A stretch of DNA of 11,204 nucleotides from Chloroflexota bacterium (GTDB lineage Bacteria; Chloroflexota; Dehalococcoidia; GIF9; UBA5629): assembly GCA_020354105.1 (NCBI GenBank), contig CP070642.1, positions 1,038,170 to 1,049,373 on the forward strand. Direction: 5' to 3'. Each line of letters begins with the position of its first letter. The first letter of the stretch is position 1. The position numbers were made by a program, and so were the translations under genes. This document shows positions 1 to 5,755 of the stretch, one piece after another. Under the pieces are notes generated by a model, which saw only the letters and a list, made by a program, of their open reading frames with translations, did not search any database and was not told the DNA's origin.

Positions 1-150
1 AATTACCGTGAGCCCTGTTTGTGGTCTGACCTCGAGCCGGACGAGCTTTACCCTAAAGCTCCGCCTGACTGTATACGTGATGGTCTGCCCGTTGATAAGC
101 GTCTCACGTTGCTCTAGCAGCGCTGGTTTATGCCCGATTCTTCTTGCCAT
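1..150 (-). CDS. Probable YgjP-like (M48/DUF45) metallopeptidase, N-terminal fragment cut by window edge
   Basis: The minus strand is open from an ATG at 150 to base 1 with no stop, giving exactly 50 codons; the gene continues beyond the left end. The translation starts MARRIGHKPALL and contains ITYTVRRSF (about residues 24-32) followed by RLEVRPQTGLTVI (38-50). This 'Y-x-V-x-R-S-x-R ... R-L-x-V ... G-L-x-V' pattern is how YgjP-like zinc metallopeptidases (DUF45, related to SprT/WLM proteins) usually begin. The zinc-binding HExxH lies far downstream and is not visible here, so function is inferred from the N-terminus alone. There is no clear Shine-Dalgarno before this ATG, and the frame stays open upstream into the end of the ABM gene, so the start could be further upstream. 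It follows the ABM gene on the same strand by 73 bases and may be the last member of the AOR operon. Confidence 0.5.
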   Translation of the reverse strand, partial: MARRIGHKPALLEQRETLINGQTITYTVRRSFRVKLVRLEVRPQTGLTVI

Positions 151-223
151 GGTATAGCTTAAAGGTTTGGCTGTTACCTGTCTAAGACACGTATAGCGGT
201 GCGGGTCACAGTTCTGGAGCGCC

Positions 224-511
224 TCACGCAAGCTCGTTGTATACGCCAACCTCGGGTCGACCATCCAGTAGAGAAGCAATAGCCTTGGAAAACTCCTTGA
301 AATGCTCCGTTGAGCCATGAAGCTTTAAAGCGTCCATGCTCTCGTATTTCTCGTAGACAAGGAAGTCATTCGGGGAATTCACGCTGCGGTGAATGACATA
401 ACTTATCGTGCCTGGGTCCTTAAGGACCTTGGGTGCCAGCTTCCGAAATTCCTGCTCGAGTTCGTCTCCTTTGCCTTCTACTGCCTTCAGTTTCGCAGCT
501 ACAACTATCAT
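224..511 (-). CDS. ABM-domain (antibiotic biosynthesis monooxygenase-like) small protein
   Basis: A 95-residue protein of the dimeric ferredoxin-like alpha/beta barrel fold (ABM family; relatives include YgiN quinol monooxygenase and LsrG). The whole length is one domain: a first strand MIVVAAKLKA (1-10), a helix rich in E and K (13-30), then PGTISYVIHRS (33-43), the strand FLVYEKYESMDAL (50-62), and a conserved H65 and HFKEF (70-74). Family members are often cofactor-free oxygenases of quinols or aromatic compounds, but many have isomerase or unknown roles, so the reaction cannot be assigned. The start is secure: a strong AAGGAGGT (520-527) lies 8 bases upstream of ATG. It is third in the AOR-MoaD-ABM block, 69 bases after MoaD. 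An oxygen-using activity would be odd in the anaerobe suggested by the neighbours, so a non-oxygenase role is possible. Confidence 0.85.
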   Translation of the reverse strand: MIVVAAKLKAVEGKGDELEQEFRKLAPKVLKDPGTISYVIHRSVNSPNDFLVYEKYESMDALKLHGSTEHFKEFSKAIASLLDGRPEVGVYNELA

Positions 512-580
512 GCTAATTTACCTCCTTGAATTAAACAAAAAGAATTATAAAGGCATAATAATTATTTGATATGCCAATTC

Positions 581-826
581 TCAGCCGCCGGCTATAAGAG
601 GCAGAAATGAGATAGTGTCCTTGTCCCTTAGAATCCTGTCCAGAGGGGCTGCCTCGTGATTGACTGTTATAAGCACCATCCCATCTTCCAAAGGTAGGGT
701 GGGGTACTTCTGCCTTACGTATTGAAGGGCATCGTTTACCATTGTATCCCCTGTTATGGGCATGTCTATGCCGTCTTTATTGGTTACAATTCGCTGCATT
801 CCGAGAAATTTAATTGATACTACCAT
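581..826 (-). CDS. MoaD/ThiS-family sulfur carrier protein
   Basis: An 81-residue beta-grasp (ubiquitin-like) protein that ends in IAGG, the Gly-Gly tail (80-81) that is adenylated and thiocarboxylated in MoaD and ThiS. Other family marks are the opening strand VSIKFLGMQR (3-12), the central DALQYVRQKYP helix (32-42), ITVNHEAAPLD (53-63), and the late 'L-x-D-x-D-x-I-S-F-L-P-x-I-A-G-G' stretch. MoaD donates sulfur for the dithiolene of molybdopterin. Lying 9 bases downstream of an AOR-family gene, this copy probably serves the pyranopterin of that tungsten or molybdenum enzyme. A ThiS-like or other sulfur-transfer role cannot be excluded, since no MoaE, MoeB or ThiF is in view. The Shine-Dalgarno is weak (AGAAAG directly before ATG), so translation may depend on coupling to the AOR gene. 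Confidence 0.88.
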   Translation of the reverse strand: MVVSIKFLGMQRIVTNKDGIDMPITGDTMVNDALQYVRQKYPTLPLEDGMVLITVNHEAAPLDRILRDKDTISFLPLIAGG

Positions 827-835
827 CTTTCTGAC

Positions 836-2995
836 TCACACACCTAATTGGTTGAGTAGCTGCTTTGCCTGCTCGTCCATGAGACCGAATTTTTCCACTG
901 TCTCACGCTTCGGTATACCTTGGGAGGTGAAACCTTTCTTTTCGTACACAATATCGCATAAATGCTGATAAGTCTCAATCCTTTTCTCCATGAGCAGCTT
1001 ATGTCTTTCCTGTGGAGTTTCGGGAGCTTTGTTATCACCGAGCTGTTGCTGCAACCACTCATCATAATACTCAGCCCGGGCTTCGTATTCGTTGAAATAG
1101 GCGGGTCCCATTGCTCTCCACGGTATCTGGTCGCTTACTCTGGTTCCTTTTCCATGCCGCAGATTTATCAGTTTTTGAAGTATATATAGCCTTTCCGAGT
1201 CATCCAGAACCTCCTGAAGTGTTTTATTGCTCCCCGTGGTGGCATTGAGATAATCAACGTAATAGGCTAGTGTAGGGAGGTTCTTTGATGGTTCAGCGGT
1301 GCTGGCTGCCTCCGGATTTCTTACGTCTATCCACGGCAGTTTGCAAAGCCCGGTGGCGTTAAACCAGGTGCGGATAAGGGGAAACCACTTGAGCGCGTTC
1401 GCCTTTTGCTCCAAGGTTGGTATTTCCTTGTGGACCTGGTCGATGAAAATCAGCCACGCCTCGTCATGTTGAGGTCCTTTGAGAGCAAAGCCATATCCAC
1501 CCTGCTGGGCGAGCGACTCTTTCGTAATATACATGGAGAACTCAAGTCCTTTGACCTCCATGCCGAACTTGTTTAGCTCAGACATGGCAGCGTCTTCTGA
1601 CGTGCCATTCCTGGAGGCATATTTCTGAGCGACCCATTTCTTGCCTCTGGCTACCCCCTGACCAACAATCTTGCCGAAACCTTGTCCGTTGGCTATTTCA
1701 TGCAACAGTCTGTCCGCAGCTTCTATGGTGCCGAACTCGAGCTCATAACCCGCGTCATCAGCGGTCAAAAAGCCGCGCTGGAAACACTCCATGAAAAAGC
1801 TAATTGTTACACCAGTAGAGATTGTATCGATACCGTATTCATCGCAGTACCAGTTATATTCCATGACGAAGTGGGGGTCGAAAATACCCATGGAGGAGAC
1901 GGCGCCGACGGTTTCGTACTCCGGCCCGTCGATATTAACCACCCGCCCCGCCTTCGGGCCCAGTGTAAGCTTGACGCTCTCAGAGCCCTTAGCGCAGGCA
2001 AGATTGCATCCATAGTAACACCCGTCAGGCATCTTCTTGCTGAAGTACTTGTCGAGGAAGACCTGTGCGAACAGCTTGGGTGACTCAGGGCTCTGTCCAT
2101 ACTGGTAATTATTGATGGGGAAAATATGGAATTTGTCCATATACTCGGACAGGCCCGTGGTTCCCCATGTGGCCATGTGTAGCTGTTGAGGGTCGCATTT
2201 GGAGACAACTGCCTTTAGCCGTGAGCCTGCCTGGCGCACGCCTTCTTTATCGACAGCGTTGTTACCATTTACCACCGATAGGCTGGAGCGCACCACAACA
2301 CCTCGTAGTCCCTTGTAGCGCATGACGGTTCCGGTGCCACCCCTGCCCGCCTGCTTTGAGCGGAGACGTTTCCGCCTTAAATCAAAAAACAGGCTGTTGA
2401 CAATCCCGAACCTGGTATTGCGTGCGCCTTTTCCTGCGGTTACAGCGGCTAGGGAATCGCTGTACTCTCCACCATTAACGTCTTTCAGTAGCCTTTCGCC
2501 AAAGGAAAGGGCGCCATCATCGGTTTCTTTATCATAGGCAGGCGCAGCAGCAATGCTGATTGTCTGCGCATCGCCGTCAATTAAAATGACAACATCTTTT
2601 TTGGATATACCGGAAACAGCCAGTGCATCAAAACCGGCGCGTTTCAACAATGGCCCGAAATGACCGCCGATATTCGAATCGATGAATGTATCTGTCAGCG
2701 GTGAGATAGTGCCGACAATGAATTTACCAGTTCCCGGAAATGCTGGCTCATTGCCCAGCGGTCCGCTGGCCATTACCAGAATGTTCTCAGGGCTGTCGTA
2801 GTGTGTTTCTCGCGTTGTTCCGTCCCAAATGAGCTTCAGTGCATAGCCGCGCCCGCCGATGTACTTATTCTTAAAATCAGGCGGTAACTCCTGAATGGTG
2901 ATTTCCTGCTTGCCTAGGTCGACCCTGAGTATACGGTCTGTGTAACCACCGACAACTCTGGCTGGCTTATATTCAATTTGGCGTAATATTTTCAT
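836..2995 (-). CDS. Aldehyde ferredoxin oxidoreductase (AOR) family protein, tungsten/molybdenum-pterin enzyme
   Basis: A 719-residue member of the AOR family, which oxidises aldehydes to carboxylic acids with ferredoxin (or, in related subfamilies, acts on other carbonyl or acyl-CoA substrates) in the cytoplasm, using a bis-pyranopterin tungsten site and a [4Fe-4S] cluster. The N-terminal domain shows the typical DRILRVDLGKQEI (20-32) and YIGGRGYALKL (45-55), with SGPLGNEPAFPGTGKF at about 77-92. AGRGGTGTVMRYKGLRGV (216-233) matches the pterin-binding 'GRGG-x-G-x-V-M-x-x-K-x-L' motif, and PEYETVGAVSSMGI (358-371) is also diagnostic. Cluster cysteines are C326, C330, C334 and C551. The first three are spaced C-x3-C-x3-C rather than C-x2-C-x3-C as in Pyrococcus AOR. 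The protein is about 100 residues longer than classical AOR (~605). The ATG has no Shine-Dalgarno; the good promoter is at 3062-3091. First gene of the block with MoaD. The subfamily, and so the substrate, is unresolved; a BamB-like acyl-CoA reductase subunit is an alternative. Confidence 0.93.
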   Translation of the reverse strand: MKILRQIEYKPARVVGGYTDRILRVDLGKQEITIQELPPDFKNKYIGGRGYALKLIWDGTTRETHYDSPENILVMASGPLGNEPAFPGTGKFIVGTISPLTDTFIDSNIGGHFGPLLKRAGFDALAVSGISKKDVVILIDGDAQTISIAAAPAYDKETDDGALSFGERLLKDVNGGEYSDSLAAVTAGKGARNTRFGIVNSLFFDLRRKRLRSKQAGRGGTGTVMRYKGLRGVVVRSSLSVVNGNNAVDKEGVRQAGSRLKAVVSKCDPQQLHMATWGTTGLSEYMDKFHIFPINNYQYGQSPESPKLFAQVFLDKYFSKKMPDGCYYGCNLACAKGSESVKLTLGPKAGRVVNIDGPEYETVGAVSSMGIFDPHFVMEYNWYCDEYGIDTISTGVTISFFMECFQRGFLTADDAGYELEFGTIEAADRLLHEIANGQGFGKIVGQGVARGKKWVAQKYASRNGTSEDAAMSELNKFGMEVKGLEFSMYITKESLAQQGGYGFALKGPQHDEAWLIFIDQVHKEIPTLEQKANALKWFPLIRTWFNATGLCKLPWIDVRNPEAASTAEPSKNLPTLAYYVDYLNATTGSNKTLQEVLDDSERLYILQKLINLRHGKGTRVSDQIPWRAMGPAYFNEYEARAEYYDEWLQQQLGDNKAPETPQERHKLLMEKRIETYQHLCDIVYEKKGFTSQGIPKRETVEKFGLMDEQAKQLLNQLGV

Positions 2996-3061
2996 ATGTG
3001 GTTATATAGTCTAATCTTCTGTTGGATTAATCAATACTCTCAGCCCAGCATACGAGGTGAT

Positions 3062-3091
3062 ATTATAGCTTTTTATGTGTGTCATCAGCAA
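3062..3091 (-). promoter_or_regulatory. Sigma-70-like promoter for the AOR operon
   Basis: On the minus strand TTGCTG (3091-3086) is followed by an 18-base spacer and a perfect TATAAT (3067-3062). Transcription would begin near 3055, giving a leader of about 60 bases before the AOR ATG at 2995. The -35 box starts only 3 bases after the DinB stop codon, so it lies entirely in the 99-base gap and lets AOR be expressed independently of DinB. Confidence 0.6.
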
Positions 3092-3094
3092 AAG

Positions 3095-3562
3095 CTATCT
3101 TGTAATCTCTTCAAGTGTTTCCTCAAAATGCTTTACGTGGTCTTTTATGTGCCTTACATAATCTGTCATCAAATCTTTTAGCGTTTGTTTATCCCCTTCT
3201 GAGTTTTTCCAGCGATTTTCTAATTTACTTTCATCGGCTCCTTTAATTATGTTGCCGATTAAGATGTTATATTGCTTCCACAGCAGCATTATGTCTGAGA
3301 AATTCATTTCGTTGTATTTTGCAATCTCAAGCCATTTTGAATTATCTTTTCCATACCCAGGGAATGTTAATTCATCTACAATCTGCAGCCTGACAAATCT
3401 TTGATGGTTGTTGGAGGCGGAATCAATTAAATGCCCCACAATCTCCTTCAAAGTCCATCTGTCAACGCCTGGTTTTTTCGAAGTTATTTTGTTATCCGTG
3501 TCCTTATATTTATTGTAAAAGTCGTTGATTATTGAATTTAATTCGAGATATACGTCCTTCAT
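3095..3562 (-). CDS. DinB-superfamily (DinB_2-like) metal-binding protein
   Basis: A 155-residue four-helix-bundle protein of the DinB/YfiT superfamily. It shows RWTLKEIVGHLIDSASNNHQRF (35-56), where H44 is the first metal ligand, and RHIKDHVKHFEETL (137-150), where H138 and H142 form the closing H-x3-H pair. The three histidines give the usual single divalent-metal site. Relatives include thiol-dependent transferases (bacillithiol, mycothiol), but many have no known reaction and none can be given here. The start is supported by AAGGAG (3574-3569) six bases before ATG. Composition is unlike the neighbours: a hand count over 3121-3540 gives about 35% G+C, against about half elsewhere, and the protein is rich in K, N and I. 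This suggests recent horizontal gain. It has its own promoter (3606-3634) and precedes the AOR operon on the same strand. Confidence 0.85.
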   Translation of the reverse strand: MKDVYLELNSIINDFYNKYKDTDNKITSKKPGVDRWTLKEIVGHLIDSASNNHQRFVRLQIVDELTFPGYGKDNSKWLEIAKYNEMNFSDIMLLWKQYNILIGNIIKGADESKLENRWKNSEGDKQTLKDLMTDYVRHIKDHVKHFEETLEEITR

Positions 3563-3605
3563 GCCTTTCTCCTTTTTGTGGACCTCACAGTAATTCTAAC
3601 GGGCT

Positions 3606-3634
3606 ATTGTATATCGCAGGCAAAACTTCATCAA
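3606..3634 (-). promoter_or_regulatory. Sigma-70-like promoter for the DinB-family gene
   Basis: On the minus strand TTGATG (3634-3629), a 17-base spacer, and TACAAT (3611-3606). Transcription would start near 3599, about 37 bases before the ATG at 3562, with the Shine-Dalgarno (3574-3569) inside the leader. Spacing is ideal; the boxes match consensus at 4 of 6 and 5 of 6 positions. Confidence 0.5.
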
Positions 3635-3722
3635 GGAGAATGATATTTTACTGTTGCGGTACTATCTGCTGAGTGAGTTACCGATGGGAGTATTTCATGA
3701 TAAAATTAACCCAAAATTCCTT

Positions 3723-3727
3723 GGAGG
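3723..3727 (+). promoter_or_regulatory. Ribosome binding site that fixes the start of 3-hydroxyacyl-CoA dehydrogenase
   Basis: GGAGG lies 8 bases before ATG 3736. The reading frame is open further upstream, with a GTG at 3673 and an ATG at 3697. The 3736 start gives the family's usual N-terminus, with the dinucleotide-binding strand beginning about five residues in, and has the best ribosome binding site. Confidence 0.7.
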
Positions 3728-3735
3728 TAATAAAT

Positions 3736-4599
3736 ATGGCTATTAAGAAAATTTGTGTTATCGGTTCGGGAACGATGGGCAATGGGATAACTCAGGTGGT
3801 GGCTCAAGCAGGTTATGAAACGACTATGGTCGATGTGAAGCAGGAGTTCATCGATAAGGGCATGAATGCTATAAAAGCCAGCCTGGGCAGATTTGTGGAG
3901 AAGGGCAGAGTCAGCCAGGCTGATATGGATAAGACAATAGCAAATATCCGCACCTCGATAGACTTGAAACAGGCTGCCAAGGACGCAGACTATGTCATTG
4001 AGGCGGTATTTGAAAGGGCTGAAGTCAAGACTCCCATATTCCAACAGCTAGAAGAGATATGCCCCAAAGAGACAATACTGGCATCCAACACCTCGGGCAT
4101 ACCTATAGGTCTGCTGGCATCGGCGACCAAACGGCCGGAAAAAGTCATCGGTATGCACTTCTTCAGCCCGGTGCCGATGATGAGAGGACTGGAAGTGGTC
4201 ATGTCCCTGCTTACCTCAGAGGAAACGGTTAAAGTCAGCCTCGATTTCGGTAAATCTATAGGCAAGGAAACCGTGGTGGTCAAAGATTCGCCCGGTTTCA
4301 TAACCAACAGGATAATACCGCTGGTGATGAATGAGGGAGCCAAATTGCTGGAAGAGGGCCTGGCTTCCATGGAGGATATCGATAAAATCTGCAGATTGTC
4401 CTTCAACTGGCCTATGGGGCCGTTTGAGCTGTGTGACCTTGTTGGCGCCGATGTCAACGTAGACCTGCTTGAAGGTATATATCAGCAGACAGGTTGGGAA
4501 AGATATAAGCCGGCGCCGTTGCTCAAGAGAATGGTTGAAATCGGCTATCTGGGCAGGAAAACAGGTAAAGGTTTCTACACCCTGTTTGGCACGAAATAA
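3736..4599 (+). CDS. 3-hydroxyacyl-CoA dehydrogenase (3-hydroxybutyryl-CoA dehydrogenase type)
   Basis: A 287-residue NAD(P)-dependent dehydrogenase that interconverts L-3-hydroxyacyl-CoA and 3-ketoacyl-CoA, a beta-oxidation or butanoyl-CoA step. The Rossmann domain opens KKICVIGSGTMGNGI (4-18, GxGxxG) and has D33 ending the second strand for adenosine ribose binding. Catalytic-region motifs are ASNTSGIPI (116-124), GMHFFSPVP (139-147) with H141, GLEVV (151-155) with E153, and DSPGFITNRI (184-193) with N191. The C-terminal helical domain has NWPMGPFELCDLVGADV (224-240) and ends GYLGRKTGKGFY (270-281), the standard family ending. Length matches the stand-alone bacterial enzyme (about 280-290), not the fused FadB/FadJ form. 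It converges with the FAH-family gene, with only 15 bases between the stops and no terminator hairpin. I found no convincing promoter upstream; the best is TTACCG-N17-TAAAAT at 3678-3706, which is weak. Confidence 0.95.
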   Translation: MAIKKICVIGSGTMGNGITQVVAQAGYETTMVDVKQEFIDKGMNAIKASLGRFVEKGRVSQADMDKTIANIRTSIDLKQAAKDADYVIEAVFERAEVKTPIFQQLEEICPKETILASNTSGIPIGLLASATKRPEKVIGMHFFSPVPMMRGLEVVMSLLTSEETVKVSLDFGKSIGKETVVVKDSPGFITNRIIPLVMNEGAKLLEEGLASMEDIDKICRLSFNWPMGPFELCDLVGADVNVDLLEGIYQQTGWERYKPAPLLKRMVEIGYLGRKTGKGFYTLFGTK

Positions 4600-4614
4600 A
4601 AGGCTCTTTTAAAG

Positions 4615-5619
4615 TCAGCGGGTAAAAGTGCGCTTTGGTGGCTTCTCTCCTACCTTGTTTCTGAGTATGCCGATACCTTCCACCTCTAACTCTATGACAT
4701 CGCCCGGTTGAATCCAGCGGTTTAGCTCGGCACCACAGCCACCCTCCACCGTGCCCGAACCTAGGAAGTCGCCCGGATGCAGCGTCTCCTCCATGGAAGC
4801 GAACTCGATAATCTGAGGCCATGTCCAGTAGGCTGTGCCGCTATTTTTGTCCGACCAGACCTCGCCGTTGATGCGGGCAATCATGTGCAGGTTGCCGGGA
4901 TTTACCTCATCGGGGGTTACCAAACAGGGCCCCATAACGCTGCAGAAATCCTTTCCCTTGACCGGTCCGAGACCGCTTGCCACCATCTCCTTTAATTGAA
5001 TGTCTCGGGCGCTGACATCGTTTAAGATGGTGTACCCAGCGATGTATTCTGCTGCTTTTTCCCGGGGTATGTTCTTGCCCTCTTTGCCAATGTAAATGCC
5101 GTATTCCAGTTCGTAGTCGAGCAAATCAGTATAGCTAGGCCAGGGTATGGTCTCATCAGGGCCGATAATCGTGTCAGGGTTACCCTTGTAACAAACTGGT
5201 ATTTCGTACCAGTCTTTATTTAGCTGCCTCTTGCCGGAGAAGCTGGCATGGCCCTCGAATGCCAGATAATCCCGAAGGGAGTTGGGCCGGGGTACAGGAG
5301 CCTTGAGCTTTACTTCTGTCACATCATAGATTATCTTTTCGCCCTTCGGTCCTGTTATAGGTGTTTTTGGCTGTTGCTTTGCCGTGTAGTCAATGGTTGT
5401 CTCGGCTGCCTTTCTGCCCTCCTCGCCGCTGCGGAAAAAGGAAATCATATTGGTTGATAGAACTTCTGCAGCTATCTCGTAGGCTCGGTGGCTGTCCTGC
5501 TTATCAGCCAGGTAGCGTGTATAGCCCATGTTGAGGTCGATTATCTTATCTTGACTTATGGCACCGATGCGTTGAACCAATACCATAGGGGTAACAATAT
5601 CGAAAGTTACCAGTTTCAT
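4615..5619 (-). CDS. Fumarylacetoacetate hydrolase (FAH) family protein
   Basis: A 334-residue FAH-superfamily enzyme. The family cleaves C-C bonds in beta-diketo acids or decarboxylates or isomerises ring-fission products, using a divalent metal. Visible features are an N-terminal domain (1-100), LRDYLAFEGHASF (115-127) with H124 placed like the catalytic histidine of FAH, DYELEYGIYIGK (168-179) with metal-binding E170 and E172, GYTILNDVSARDIQ (195-208) with metal ligand D201, KGKDFCSVMGPCLV (221-234), and LHPGDFLGSGTVEGGCGAE (280-298). These match the long two-domain form rather than the ~220-residue YcgM type. The start has AAGGAG (5633-5628) 8 bases before ATG. It stands alone on its strand between two acyl-CoA genes, with a 136-base divergent region to the acyl-CoA dehydrogenase. 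Its role is most likely in breakdown of an aromatic or dicarboxylic intermediate; the exact substrate is unknown. Confidence 0.92.
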   Translation of the reverse strand: MKLVTFDIVTPMVLVQRIGAISQDKIIDLNMGYTRYLADKQDSHRAYEIAAEVLSTNMISFFRSGEEGRKAAETTIDYTAKQQPKTPITGPKGEKIIYDVTEVKLKAPVPRPNSLRDYLAFEGHASFSGKRQLNKDWYEIPVCYKGNPDTIIGPDETIPWPSYTDLLDYELEYGIYIGKEGKNIPREKAAEYIAGYTILNDVSARDIQLKEMVASGLGPVKGKDFCSVMGPCLVTPDEVNPGNLHMIARINGEVWSDKNSGTAYWTWPQIIEFASMEETLHPGDFLGSGTVEGGCGAELNRWIQPGDVIELEVEGIGILRNKVGEKPPKRTFTR

Positions 5620-5690
5620 TACTTGGACTCCTTTACATCTGCCTATATGTTCTCAGCTTAACAAAATCATTCAGCTTGTAGCAAACTGTA

Positions 5691-5719
5691 TTGTAAAAAA
5701 GCCAATGGCGGAATAAAAT
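5691..5719 (+). promoter_or_regulatory. Sigma-70-like promoter for the acyl-CoA dehydrogenase gene
   Basis: TTGTAA (5691-5696), a 17-base spacer, and TAAAAT (5714-5719). Transcription would start near 5726, 30 bases before the ATG at 5756, leaving room for the Shine-Dalgarno at 5744-5749. No equally good promoter was seen for the divergent FAH-family gene in the same 136-base gap. Confidence 0.5.
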
Positions 5720-5755
5720 AATCGAACACAGCCGATAAAACACAAGGAGCGTAAC

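Noticed and set aside
1682..2208. Long open frames on both strands opposite or within the AOR gene
   Set aside because: They lie fully inside a well-supported gene in other frames and their translations show no domain features.
2996..3055. CTGAGAG in the AOR leader, resembling the CUGAGA of the TPP riboswitch (and a possible Moco/Tuco riboswitch by context)
   Set aside because: The leader is only about 60 bases and lacks the other conserved TPP segments; no recognisable Moco/Tuco aptamer pattern was found.
3640..3672. Ten-codon Cys-containing mini-ORF beginning ATGATATTTTAC, preceded by AAGGAG
   Set aside because: The AAGGAG is only one base from the ATG, too close for a working ribosome site, and nothing else supports translation.
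3673..3735. Upstream extension of 3-hydroxyacyl-CoA dehydrogenase from GTG 3673 or ATG 3697
   Set aside because: ATG 3736 has the better Shine-Dalgarno and gives the normal family N-terminus; the extension has no family similarity.
4600..4614. Possible bidirectional terminator between the converging 3-hydroxyacyl-CoA dehydrogenase and FAH-family genes
   Set aside because: CTTTTAAAG is a short AT-rich palindrome without a GC stem; it does not look like an intrinsic terminator.
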